Assembly: GCA_014706385.1 (NCBI GenBank)
Contig: JACGZH010000003.1
Coordinates: forward strand, 2,226,486 to 2,290,485
DNA length: 64,000 bases
From: Phaffia rhodozyma
Taxonomy: Eukaryota > Basidiomycota > Tremellomycetes > Cystofilobasidiales > Mrakiaceae
Direction: 5' to 3'
The notes below the pieces were generated by a model that did no database searches, was not told the origin of the DNA, and saw only the letters and a list, made by a program, of their open reading frames with translations. Of the stretch, positions 1 to 9,935 are shown in pieces (position 1 is the first letter of the stretch; every line of letters begins with the position of its first letter). Both the position numbers and the translations under genes were made by a program.

Positions 1-84
1 CTCGACCCTGACGCTGATTTTGACCTCGGCGGAGACCTGTCTTTGAGGAGGAAGCCGACGAACGATCAGGCTCATCAGTCGTGA
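1..84 (+). CDS. 3' end of a truncated gene
   Basis: Frame 1 is open from the first base to a TGA at 82-84 and encodes 27 residues that begin with an acidic run (LDPDADFDLGG) and end DQAHQS. The other two forward frames stop within about 50 bases. AT-rich sequence with AATAAA-like motifs follows at 480-500, as expected downstream of a gene. No family can be recognised from so short a piece, and it could also be chance, so the call is tentative. Confidence 0.35.
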   Translation, partial: LDPDADFDLGGDLSLRRKPTNDQAHQS

Positions 85-578
85 TGGATGAGACGCGTTC
101 AGAGTATAACTTTCGGAATGCTGATGTGTTGTCTATCGCCATGGTCAAGGCCAAGGAGTGTGAAAGTTGAGAGAACTACGACAAGCGAGATGGAGAAGGA
201 AGAGAGGTGAATCGAAAGCTGTGCTCCGCTTGCCTATCCACTCGCCACACTCACAAGAGCGCAGAAACGTACATGGCAATAAACACAACAGAACGAGGTT
301 CGTTCAAAGGACTTATCAGGCAAATGTGATAGATGTATATGGAAAGTCCACCGGCACTCCTAGTGCGGGAAAGTGAGAAGGAAATAAGGAGATGAGGAAA
401 GAAAAAGAAGAGAGAAGAAAGAGTGTGGTATCTGTTATGGATGATGGGCCAGGTGAATAATTGGGGTATCGAGATAACTATAAAAATAAATAAAGAATTG
501 CAAGCGCAGACTGCAGGTCTTTTTATTCAGAGAAAATCTTGATTTTGGATAATCTGTGTTTCTTTCTTTTCTTTGTTT
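85..578. other. Intergenic, 3' flanks of two genes
   Basis: About 490 bases between the presumed end of the left-edge gene and the stop codon of the minus-strand wall-protein gene. The only structure is an A/T-rich stretch at 478-500 with overlapping AATAAA-like words that could serve as a polyadenylation signal. A 69-codon ORF at 167-376 has a basic, low-information composition and no recognisable domain, so I do not call it a gene. Confidence 0.4.
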
Positions 579-1976
579 TTACATGACAAGGGCAACTAAA
601 GCACCAACGAGGACGGCTCCTAGACTGGCACCAACAACTCGCTCAGAGGCACCACTGATAGAGGAAGTAGCAGAGGAAGCAGCGGCGGAGGAGGACTTGG
701 TAGCACTGGACGCAGCAGATGCGGTCGAAGACGCAGCAACAGACACCATGGAAGATGCCGACTTGGACGCAGTCGAGGCAGCGGCTGAAGCGGAAGCAGA
801 GCTTGTGGCTAAGACGTCAGAAGAGGAGGTCGAGGTGGTCGAGTTGGAAGTGGTCGAGGTGGTACCGTTGACGAGGGCTCCAAGACCTGTGTTTGTTCAT
901 GATGGATCTTAGTATGGATCAGCTTGAGGCACTTCACGAATAATTTAAAGCATGGAGAACCTTACCCCAAGCAATAGCATCGCCCGAGGGTTGGGTTGAG
1001 TATTCAGGAGTGGTAGTAGAGCCATCGGTACCAGCAATCTAGAGAGTAGATAGGAAGTAGTCAGAAGCAAGAAGTCAGTGTCGCGTAGACTTTGAGGGAG
1101 AGCTGATGATGTTTTAAAAAGAAAAGAAACTGAGGATTTACGGCCCATCGGGTGGTCCACTGAGTATCACTCGCGTTCATGTTGGTAGCAGTGTATCTGG
1201 AATGAGGAAATGGGGATGTTATGTTTATTATGATCAGCCACGGACATTGCCGAGATGACAGACGGCGGAGAGACGAGAGGATATGAGCTTACTGAAGGAA
1301 GTAGATGGCAGAGGTAGGAGTTACGTCAGGAATGGTGAAGGTGTAGTTGGTAGAGGTGGTGGCATCAATGTTTGTTCCAACGGCTAGAACGAGAAGGGAT
1401 TGAGTCGGGACGTCAGCAGGTGAGGCGGATGTGGTGATTAACCCGGTTGGACGATGAACGAATGGATAAATGAATAAATGAACGAATGAACGAACTGGTG
1501 AGGGCGACCATCTAGAGAGCAGGACATCACAGAATGATTGAAAAGGTCCAATATGATTATATTGTCAGACTGTTAGCTAACGTTTTGTGAGCACGAGGAT
1601 TGGTGACTTACGGCCAAATTAGATCCGGCTGAAGACAAGAGAGAGGAAAAAGAGAGAGGTGGACGATCAGTCGCCGAAAATAACAACAGAGGCCGGGGAA
1701 GAGAAGGAGAGGAAAATTACACACTCATGAGCTGGAGTGGGTTCAAAGAGAGAAACATCAGCAGGGATGTCAAGAGATATCACACAGGAGAACAGATACA
1801 GAACCTACCTGGATAGTCATGTCGGTCCATTCGCCAGTGGTGTCGGCCGTCCAGAGAGTGGTGAGCTCGTCTCCGATCTTAACGACAGCGGTTGAATCAG
1901 GGTAAGTGGGAACGGCGATGGCACTGGCGAGCTGGGAGCCGGCAAGGAGAGCGGTAGCGAGGGTAAGAGCGATCAT
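579..1976 (-). CDS. GPI-anchored KRE9/KNH-like Ser/Thr-rich cell-surface protein
   Basis: Eight exons rebuilt on the minus strand: 1976-1809, 1731-1725, 1628-1612, 1511-1496, 1383-1293, 1196-1142, 1038-966 and 886-579. They total 735 nt (244 aa) with every phase consistent. The product has a signal peptide (residues 1-19), then a domain of about 125 residues with the WTADTTGEWTDMTIQLMTG and WTTRW signatures of the small KRE9/KNH-type wall proteins of basidiomycetes. A Ser/Ala/Thr-rich stalk and a hydrophobic C-terminus (GAVLVGALVALVM) typical of a GPI attachment signal follow. Expected location is the plasma membrane or cell wall; a role in wall glucan organisation is inferred from the family only. 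Three consecutive exons are just 7, 17 and 16 nt, and intron 4 begins with the unusual donor GTTCGT. Confidence 0.85.
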
Positions 1977-2948
1977 GCTGAGTGTGTATGAGATTGAATG
2001 AGTGTGGGTATGGCGAATGTGAGTGGGACGAGTTGATAGATGAAGAAAGAAAAGATAAACAACACTAGGAACAGGAACAGGAACAGGAACAGAAGAAAGG
2101 AATAAAAAAAAGAGAGGCGCGTGCGGGGAAGTCGGTTACGCAGGCAGTCACCGAGGTCCAGGCCTTGTGAAACCAGGGCTGTAGCCGATGTTGTAACCAT
2201 GTTTACACTCGGTTAGGGTTATTTCATATTTCTCTCCAAAACATCGCTTCCTACTTGAGCAGCGATGAGGACATTCATGATGGATGGAGTGCTCGTTGGA
2301 GATGAATAAACTTGTCTAACAACATAAACGGATCTCACCGAGGCCGTTGGCTTTGTGGAATCAGATTAAATTGTGTCGAGGGTACAATGAATTCATCTTG
2401 GAGGGAGATCTAGAAGGATGGCGCACCAGCATGAGAAGACCAGCATCGTTGATAGACATCCTCCAGACCGAGAGAAGATGCAATTAATATGTACCTATAT
2501 ATAAATGAGTTCAGAAGCCAGTGTAGACCATTCGTTCGACATTACAAGAGACAACGGTTGGCAGGCGAGATTGAACAGACAGTATCAGAATTCAGGATAG
2601 GTCTTGCGATTGAACTCGACATGATCTGATGCTCTCCTTCCCTTGTTTTTCCTCCTCTTACATTGCACTTTCTTTTTCCCCTCCCCTCCCCCCCAAAAAA
2701 AAGAGAACGAGCATGTATGAAACAACAGATGAACAGCTACCGGTAACAACCTTCTCTCTCGGTCCTATGTCGAACCTGATCACAAGGATCGCTAATGGGG
2801 GTGGATATGTTGGTGGAAGACTACCACGTCTAGCTTACGTAATAAACATATTTTATCTTATTTTACTTTACTCACATTTTTTTTCTTTTCCTCCTTCTCT
2901 TCTGCTCTCCTTCCATCAAACCTCCACTCTTGTTTCTTACAACTCATC
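1977..2948. promoter_or_regulatory. Divergent promoter region, wall-protein gene and SSZ1
   Basis: 972 bases between two divergent start codons, so it must hold both promoters. Visible features are four GGAACA repeats at 2068-2091 near the wall-protein gene, and a C/T-rich tract at about 2640-2700 and 2860-2948 in front of SSZ1, the kind of pyrimidine-rich leader common before highly expressed fungal genes. Long ORFs here (for example 2629-3303 on the plus strand) cross the first SSZ1 exons out of frame and are not credible genes. Confidence 0.5.
2068..2091. repeat. (GGAACA)4 microsatellite
   Basis: Four perfect tandem copies of the hexamer GGAACA lie about 90-115 bases upstream of the minus-strand wall-protein start codon. 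They probably sit in its promoter or 5' leader, where they could vary in copy number. Confidence 0.8.
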
Positions 2949-5359
2949 ATGTCCTCCACTGCTCCTGCCGTTCTTGGTATCAACTTTGGTTCCTCCTTTG
3001 GATCCATCGCCGTCATTGGTAGTAAGTTCAGATCTTGGAGTTTCCTTTTTTTCTTCCAATTTCCTGTCCCGTACTATTCGCCTATACACGTTCTCACATA
3101 CGTCGTCTCTTTTGAGCCACGTCGATAACTCATGCTCACGCCTTTCTCTTCTTTCCCCCTTTAAACCCATCATTTTACATTCACAGAGGAAGGACACGCC
3201 GACTGTATCGCTAACGAAGACGGAGAGCGACAGATTGCCTGTGCCATCTCTTACAACGGAGAGCAGGTCGTACGTCCCATCTGTTTCCATCACTAGTCTC
3301 TAAACACCTGTCCATCTACCTAACTTCACTCCCTCCGATCAACTCACTCCCTTCCCTCTTGTCCTTCGCTTGCGTCTTCAATTCTATTTAGTACATTGGA
3401 AACGGTGCCAAGCCCCAGCTTGTCAAGAACTCCCAGAACACTATCACCGGATTCCGAAACCTTTTGGGCAAGAAGTATGTCGCCTTGCCGAATTTATCCC
3501 TCTTCACTGTGGACTCCAGCCTGAACTCTCTTTTACTTTTTCTTCCCTTCCTTTCATCATAATTGTTATCACTGTTACCCAACAGGTTCTCCCAGATTGG
3601 TTCCTCTGCTCCTGAGACCTTGACTGCATCCGCTCCCGTGATCTCCACTGAAGATGACATCCCTGGATACAAGGTTGACATCCTTGTCCCTCCTCCTAGC
3701 GCTACCCCTGTCGGAAAGAAGTCTGCCCGAAACACTCCCGCGCCCTCCGGCACGGCCACTCCTGCCAACGCCGAGCCCACTCCCCAGGAGCTTGTCTTAT
3801 CTGTCCCCGAGGTGACTACTCTGTATCTCAAGACTCTTCTCCAGTCCGCTACCGATTTCCTCGGAACTTCCCCCAAGGACGGTTGTGTCATCGCCGCCCC
3901 TTCGTCCTTCACCTCCGTTCAGCGAGAGGCTCTTGCCGAGGCCGCCAAGGCTGCCGGCATCAACGTTCTCCAGATCATTGACGAGAGTGCTGCTGTCCTC
4001 GTCGGTTACCGAGCTGGTCTTCCCGCCGAGAGGCTCGAACGAGGTTTCGCACCTAACGGCCAGGATGAGGAGAAGGCCGACAAGGTCGTCGTCGTTGTCG
4101 ACGTCGGAGATACTGGAGTTGAGGTCGAGATGGTTGCCGTCCGACAGGGTCAGTACGTTCATCTCGGTGGAGGGCGAGATGAGACCGTTGGTGGCCGAGA
4201 GCTCAACAAGGTGGTAAGTGATTGTAGAGTGCTTCATGGTAGTCTTGTCTTTTGGTTCGAGTATGAATTCTCACACGCCCTTCCTCCGGCCCGCTGTCTT
4301 CATAGCTCATCTCCCACTTTGCCAAAGAGTTCACCAAGAAGACCAAGGTTGCCCTCCCCCTTCCTATCTCCCCGGCCGGCGCCAACGTCAACCAGGCTGA
4401 TCTCCGAGCCCAGACCAAGCTCCTCCTCGCTATCGAACACACCAAGCGATCGCTCTCTGCTTCTACCGGAGCTGCCACTTGCGCAGTCGAGTCTCTTAAG
4501 GATGGCATGGACTTGAGCGCGAGCATCAACCGATTGCGATTCGATGGTCTTGCTGGAGGTGTCTACCGAAAGATTGCCGAGAAGATCAGGAGTGTTGTCG
4601 AAGGTTGCGGCAAGAATTTGGTCCAGGTCGATGAGGTATGTTTCAGCGTTTGTCTTCCCCTTTGTTTGTCTATCGGCTAATATCATACAACGCGTTCTCG
4701 CTCCCTCCTTTCCTTTATCTTTTTCTCTCGTTCAGGTTCTCCTCGCTGGATCGTCTTCGTTGCTCCCCGGCTTGGCTTCTGGAATCTCTTTGATCTTCCC
4801 CGAAGAGACCGCCATTACCTCGGTTCTCGATCCATCCCAGGCTATCGCCATCGGTTGTGCCCTTCAGGCCCTCCACCTCGCCCAGCTCTCGACCTCTAGC
4901 ACTGGTGCGATCTCTCAGGATGACCTCTTTGCTGCCCTGACATCCGAGATCCCGTCGACTTCCCAGCCCATCGGTTTCGTCCTTCCCGGATCGGATGAGT
5001 TCCACGTGGTCGTTCCTGCCGACACCCCGTTGCCCGCTCGACGAGTCGTCGCCCTTCCTGTCAGCGCTGGTGTCAACCAGGTTGGCGTCGAGGTCTGGGA
5101 AGGTGCAGAGTCGATCAAGATTGATACCATCGCTCCTCCCCCGCGAGATGAGGACGACTCTGATTCGGAGGAGGAAGAGCCGGAAGAGGTCGCCTCGGTT
5201 GTCAGGTCTCCCAAGACGTTCCTAGCCGCCGTCAAGGTTGGAGTCAAGGCTTCAAAGGATGCCAAGGTGCTCGTCGAGGTCATCGTTCACGATGGAAGTC
5301 TCGAGGTGAACGCTTGGGAGGAGGGAGCAGATTCGGACAAGGTCTCTGTTAAGGCTTAG
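2949..5359 (+). CDS. SSZ1: Hsp70-like Ssz1, ribosome-associated complex subunit
   Basis: Atypical Hsp70 that partners the J-protein zuotin in the ribosome-associated complex and helps Ssb fold nascent chains. Six exons: 2949-3021, 3187-3269, 3392-3474, 3586-4213, 4306-4635 and 4736-5359 (1821 nt, 606 aa). The N-terminus (VLGINFGSSFGSIAVIG) is the degenerate first phosphate loop. Later come ANEDGER, a diverged VVVVVDVGDTG second phosphate loop, GGRELNKV, the LLAGSSSLLPGL adenosine motif, and a short C-terminal region in place of a full substrate-binding domain. This matches Ssz1 rather than canonical Hsp70. It is about 70 residues longer than the budding yeast protein (538 aa), largely because of a Pro/Ala/Thr-rich linker at roughly residues 110-150 and an acidic DDSDSEEEEPEE stretch near the C-terminus. 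Confidence 0.92.
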
Positions 5360-5656
5360 AGAGAAAGAAAAAAAGATATATTTCCCATGTAATTCTTGTC
5401 CAGATTAGATTCTTCCTTTCATCACCCCAGCTTCTCCTTCTCATCGTCCGGATGTGTCCTTCTGCCTAACAAGTGCGTATGTGAACAGTAGGAGACATAG
5501 AGAGTGGACATTTCTGAGGGAAAACACGTGACTCTCAGATTACATAAGCAGATTTCAACCACACCCAGCTTGCCATCAATCCTATCCATCTCCAGAACAC
5601 ACGCACACATACACTCACGCTCTTTGACCAACACTCCCTTTTCTCATTCGAGTAGG
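5360..5656. promoter_or_regulatory. SSZ1 3' flank and EMC1 promoter
   Basis: 297 bases between two genes on the same strand. A CACGTG E-box (core of basic helix-loop-helix sites such as Cbf1 or Pho4) lies at 5525-5530, about 130 bases upstream of the EMC1 start codon, followed by a C/A-rich leader. Whether the box is used is not known from sequence. Confidence 0.4.
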
Positions 5657-8600
5657 ATGAGATTCTTCTCGTTCCTCTCTCTGGCATCGCTGCTGTCGAC
5701 CACGTGTCTTGCGGCCGATCAAATACCTTTCCAATGGCATCGTACTCAGCTCGGGAAACCACTCACCCACGGTGACAATGTCCGACCTTTGATCTTTCCC
5801 TTGAATAAGTCGGCAGCGACCTCGTTGGAAGCACTTGCGATCACCACGGAGAGCGGGGTGTTGGCTTCTGTATCTCTTGACGGAGAAGATGTTTGTGAGT
5901 GTATATTCTGTTCTTCTGCTTTCACTCTTTACTTCTCCTTTGTTCTCGTGAGCTTTGCTTCAAAGATATGGACGGGTGGCACTGACAAACTGGCTTTCCT
6001 TTCGCCCCCTTACGTCGGACAGACTGGAGACATCAGCTTGCCTCAGTCGAGACCATTCAAAGCTACCATGTCGCTGATTCCAGTAATACCTTTCTTCTTG
6101 TCTTTCTCTGGTAGGCGAGTAGGATGCTGACCGTGCTCTCAAAAATCAGACATCATCCTTAGAACGACCACGCGTACCCAAACGATCATCCGCTCCTTCT
6201 CGGCTTCATCTGGTCTGGTCAGATGGGAGACTTCAGTTCCCAACTGTTTCGAGAACGAGCCCGTGGGAGATATTTCTGTAGGGAAACAGTTGATTCTTGC
6301 TCAAGCCGGAAGACTCGTTGGTCTGACGTTAGATAGCGGAGACATCGTCTGGGAACGGACCGTATCGGATGATGACAACCGATCGTTTGTCCCCTTTTTG
6401 ATGTTCTTCATTCTTGGGGTTTCTTCAATCCTGCAAAGAAAAGAATGAAGCGCAAACTGATATTTCGGGCTTGGGAATTTTACCGCCTTCAACTTTGGTC
6501 TTTCAAGAGCTCCAAACACCCTTATCCCTGGCTACCTTCTCATACAGCCCTCTTCTGTTGTTCCGAAATTAACTGCTTATCCGTTATCGGATTTGGAGTC
6601 GAACTCTCAGCCCTCTCGAACGTTTTCCCTTCCTGCAAGTATCGCCCTTTCATCTCTTGTGAATGCACTCCCTCATGTCCTCTTGTATGTTCATGAGGGA
6701 GGTCTGTACTACCTTGATCTCGTCTCCGGCGCGGAGGGGCGGGTGAAGATGGATGAGTGCCTTGTCGAGTTGAAACATGTTCCTGGCGCTGCTGTGATGG
6801 CGAAATCGAACAAAGATGAATGGTACATGATAAGCCTCACGGCGACTAAGGGTGGCTTCAAAGGGGTTCCCATCGCAAGCTTGACTGTAAGTTATCGTCA
6901 ATTATCTTTCATGTCTATCTGCGCGTGCTCCTCGCTTGCTCCATGCTGTGTGTATGTGTGTGTGTTCAAAAGTTGATCGAGAACATTTTGTCCTTTTCAA
7001 CCTGGGTCAGACTTCCTCTGAAAAAACTTCAGCCTTGACCACATACGAGACCGGCGAAATCATACACATTACGCCCTTGGATTCCGAGTCGACCCTTCAG
7101 GTATGTATGTTTCGCTTGTCCTGGCGTTTCTCATTTCCGGTATCGCTGACTTTTTCATTCTATGTTCCGTGCGTGGTTATCCTCAGGTTAAAATATTCTC
7201 TAGCCCATCTGACCTGTCTAAGAACAAACACTTCAGGATTGTCTATGATGAACAGCTCTATGGAGCTATCACTTCCGTAAGTCATATCTTCCCCTTATCT
7301 ACCGAATATCTGACCTTCTTAGTTGATCAAATATGTCTCTCCTTTCATGAAACCACAGGTCACCAAGTCTTCCAAAAACGAGCTAGCAATCACTACTGAG
7401 ACCGGTTCGATCCATTTCTTTGACTCCGCGGGTCTTGCCACAGGGTTGAGGGAAGAAGGTCTCAGCGGAGGAGACGTCAGTGTATTGGATTTAGTGGAGG
7501 AAAAAGTAGGGGTCATTTCTGTTTTGAGCCGAATCGAAGAAGAGGGCTGGACCGAGCGTGTCGCTAGGCATTTACATGAGAGCTTGGTATGTGTTTGCTT
7601 TCTCTGATTGTGAATCTTGTCATTCCGTTGCATCGAGACTGATCGACCATCGTTGCTGAAATCAAACAGAAGTACTTGCCCTCTTATCTCTTAAAGATAC
7701 CCGTTGCGCTCTTGCCCTCTTCATCTTCGTCCGCTTCGTCCTCCGCTCTGTCACTTCTCGCTCAGGATCCATTCAACTTTCGAAAGTTGATTCTCGTTGG
7801 TTCGCCTTATGGGAAGGTCTTTGCACTAGACTCTATAGACGGAAGTATTGTTTGGGGTAAGCGGCTCAGTACCGAATGGGCTGTTGGGTGGGCCGTATTG
7901 AAAGTTTGGGCAAGTGGAGCTGGGAAAGTGGGTGTTGTGTTCAGAGGAATTTCTGATGGGGTAAGCTTTTTTTCCCTATAGCTTGTCTCCTTGTGATCTG
8001 GAGATTGACAAGTGATATATCACCTTTGTTGCTCTTCTCCAAAAAGTCGGTTTCCACTTATGCGATCGAGCTCAATGGCTTGGATGGATCTTTAGTTGGA
8101 AACGGTCCCAAGGAGTTGTTTAAAGGCTTCAGTCAAGGGATTTTACTTGATTCTATTAGTGACAGCCAGGATGCCGATATAGAGGGTACCAAACCTGTGA
8201 TCGTGTTCGATAATGAATTCAAGGTACGTTACCCATCTGTTCTCATAATCATCAGCACAAACTTGATGCTTTCCACTTGTTTTCTCGATCGGAAATCTCA
8301 TAGGCACACACGTTCCCTCCTACTGGCTCGGTTTCACATGAATCTATTCATCTCACCAAAGTGACCTCTAACGGTTCACTTCAAGGTTTAGAAGTCGCCG
8401 ACTCTTCCGCCGCATTGGAAGCCTGGAGATTGAGTGTTGGAAAAGACGAGCAAATCGAGCACGTTGTTAGCGCCGGTGCTGACAGTTTGGGTGGGAGATC
8501 TCTCGTTGCCAGTTACGGAAAGGTGACTGCCAACAAAAAGTTGCTGTACAAGTGTATGTTTATAGACCCTTTCCACTTATTATTTCATCGAATTACAAGC

Positions 8601-9780
8601 TAACTGAGAGTGTGAGTATGTTACGCATGTTGGAACGGGATGTATACAGATTTGAACCCGCATTTACTCGCTGTAGTGTCCACTCAACCTTCTAAATCAC
8701 AAGCAACCATCTATCTTGTTGACTCCGTTCGAGGAGTTATCCTTGAGCGACTCGCCCATGATAATGTCGACACTTCGAAAGAGATTCAAATCATTCTGAA
8801 TGAGAACTGGTTGGTGTACTCGTTCAAGCAGAGCGTTTCGGAGACTTACAACACGCCCGGTTACAGGATTGTCAGCGTAGAGCTTTACGAGAGGAATTTG
8901 GCGCGAGGCGGAAAGCTTGGCAGGTAAGTAGACGCTCGTGGTTCTTGATTCATGGCAACCAAAAACAAAGCTGAGATGTTTTAATTCGGATGTATGATTC
9001 ATATCTGATCTAGCTCTGAGTTGTCGTCCTACTCTGCTGATCACGATTTCGATTTGATCTCGAGGACGTACCATCTTCCTGTGGGCGTCAAGGCTCTATC
9101 CTTCTCGCGAACCAAGTTTGGAATTACCGCTCGCGATGTACTCGGTAAATTTTTATCATCCACTCTAGCCGTCGTTATACCCTATGCATCTCGCTGACTG
9201 GCGTGTACGCGCCTTTCTGGGAATGATTCTGTCAGTCTACACCGAGAAGAACCAGATCATGGCTATCTCGCAAAGATTCCTAGACGCTCGAAGACCAACA
9301 GAGAACGAGAAAAAGGAAGAGGGCTTAGTGCCATACTTCCCTGTTATCCCGCTTGATGACTCAAAGGCTCTCTCTAAAGACTCTGATGCAAGTTCTTCGT
9401 TCTTCGTCACTTCGATCACGAGCTTCTATATCCTGACAATACAACCTCCTTATGATGTACCAGATTCTTGGGGTTGATCGAATCTTGGCTATCCCTACTC
9501 TTCTAGAGTCGACTTCACAGATTCTTGCAGTCGGTACCTTGGATCTGGCACTCACAAAAGTCCAGCCGTCTGGAGGATTCGATCTTTTGCCAGATTCATT
9601 CAACAAGCTTCAGTTGGTTCTGACCATCTTGGGCTTGTCCGTCGGAATTTTCGTTGCAAAGGTATGTTAATATTCCTCTTTTCGCTTATCGACAGGTCTC
9701 ATGGGTTCACTGACCCCTCCTTTTGATGAATATCATAGCCTACGGTTGCAAGGAAGAAACTAAAAGCTCAGTGGTACTGA
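5657..9780 (+). CDS. EMC1: ER membrane protein complex subunit 1
   Basis: Largest subunit of the EMC, the ER insertase for tail-anchored and multipass membrane proteins. The start at 5657 gives a signal peptide (RFFSFLSLASLLSTTCLA), then a long luminal PQQ/WD-like beta-propeller region (for example VGKQLILAQAGRLVGLTLDSG and LILVGSPYGKVFALDS). The conserved C-terminal DUF1620 region includes the RRPTENEKKEEGLVPYFPVIPL motif. One transmembrane helix near the end (LQLVLTILGLSVGIFVAK) and a short basic tail ending KAQWY complete it. Many small exons; readable junctions include GATGTTT|GTGAGT (exon 1) joining to a downstream exon reading YWRHQLASVETIQSYHV. The outer boundaries are firm, but several internal junctions were not resolved individually. 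Confidence 0.9.
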
Positions 9781-9935
9781 GAATGATTATTCTCGCGATC
9801 TTATCAAATAAAATTCTTCCTTTTCTGTCTCTGTAATTATCTCCATGGAATTTTGCCTTATCTTCAGCACTGATAAGTTTTGCGGGAAAACAAGACATTC
9901 TATCGCAACCAAATTTCGTGAGGGATCTTGGTCGA
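9781..9935. terminator. Convergent 3' ends of EMC1 and DBP10
   Basis: 155 bases between two converging stop codons. An AAATAAA-like motif at about 9805-9812 on the plus strand could serve EMC1. No separate gene is visible, and the ORFs crossing here are shadows of the last DBP10 exon. Confidence 0.35.

Noticed and set aside
556..912. 118-codon plus-strand ORF rich in Glu/Ala/Val
   Set aside because: It is the antisense of the Ser/Ala-rich stalk exon of the GPI-anchored protein, whose sense reading has signal peptide, family motifs and anchor.
2629..3303. 224-codon plus-strand ORF, Ser/Leu/Phe-rich
   Set aside because: It runs through a pyrimidine-rich promoter and the first SSZ1 exons out of frame; its composition is that of C/T-rich DNA.
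3388..4237. Minus-strand ORFs of 174 and 146 codons
   Set aside because: They are antisense to SSZ1 exon 4 and have no recognisable domain.
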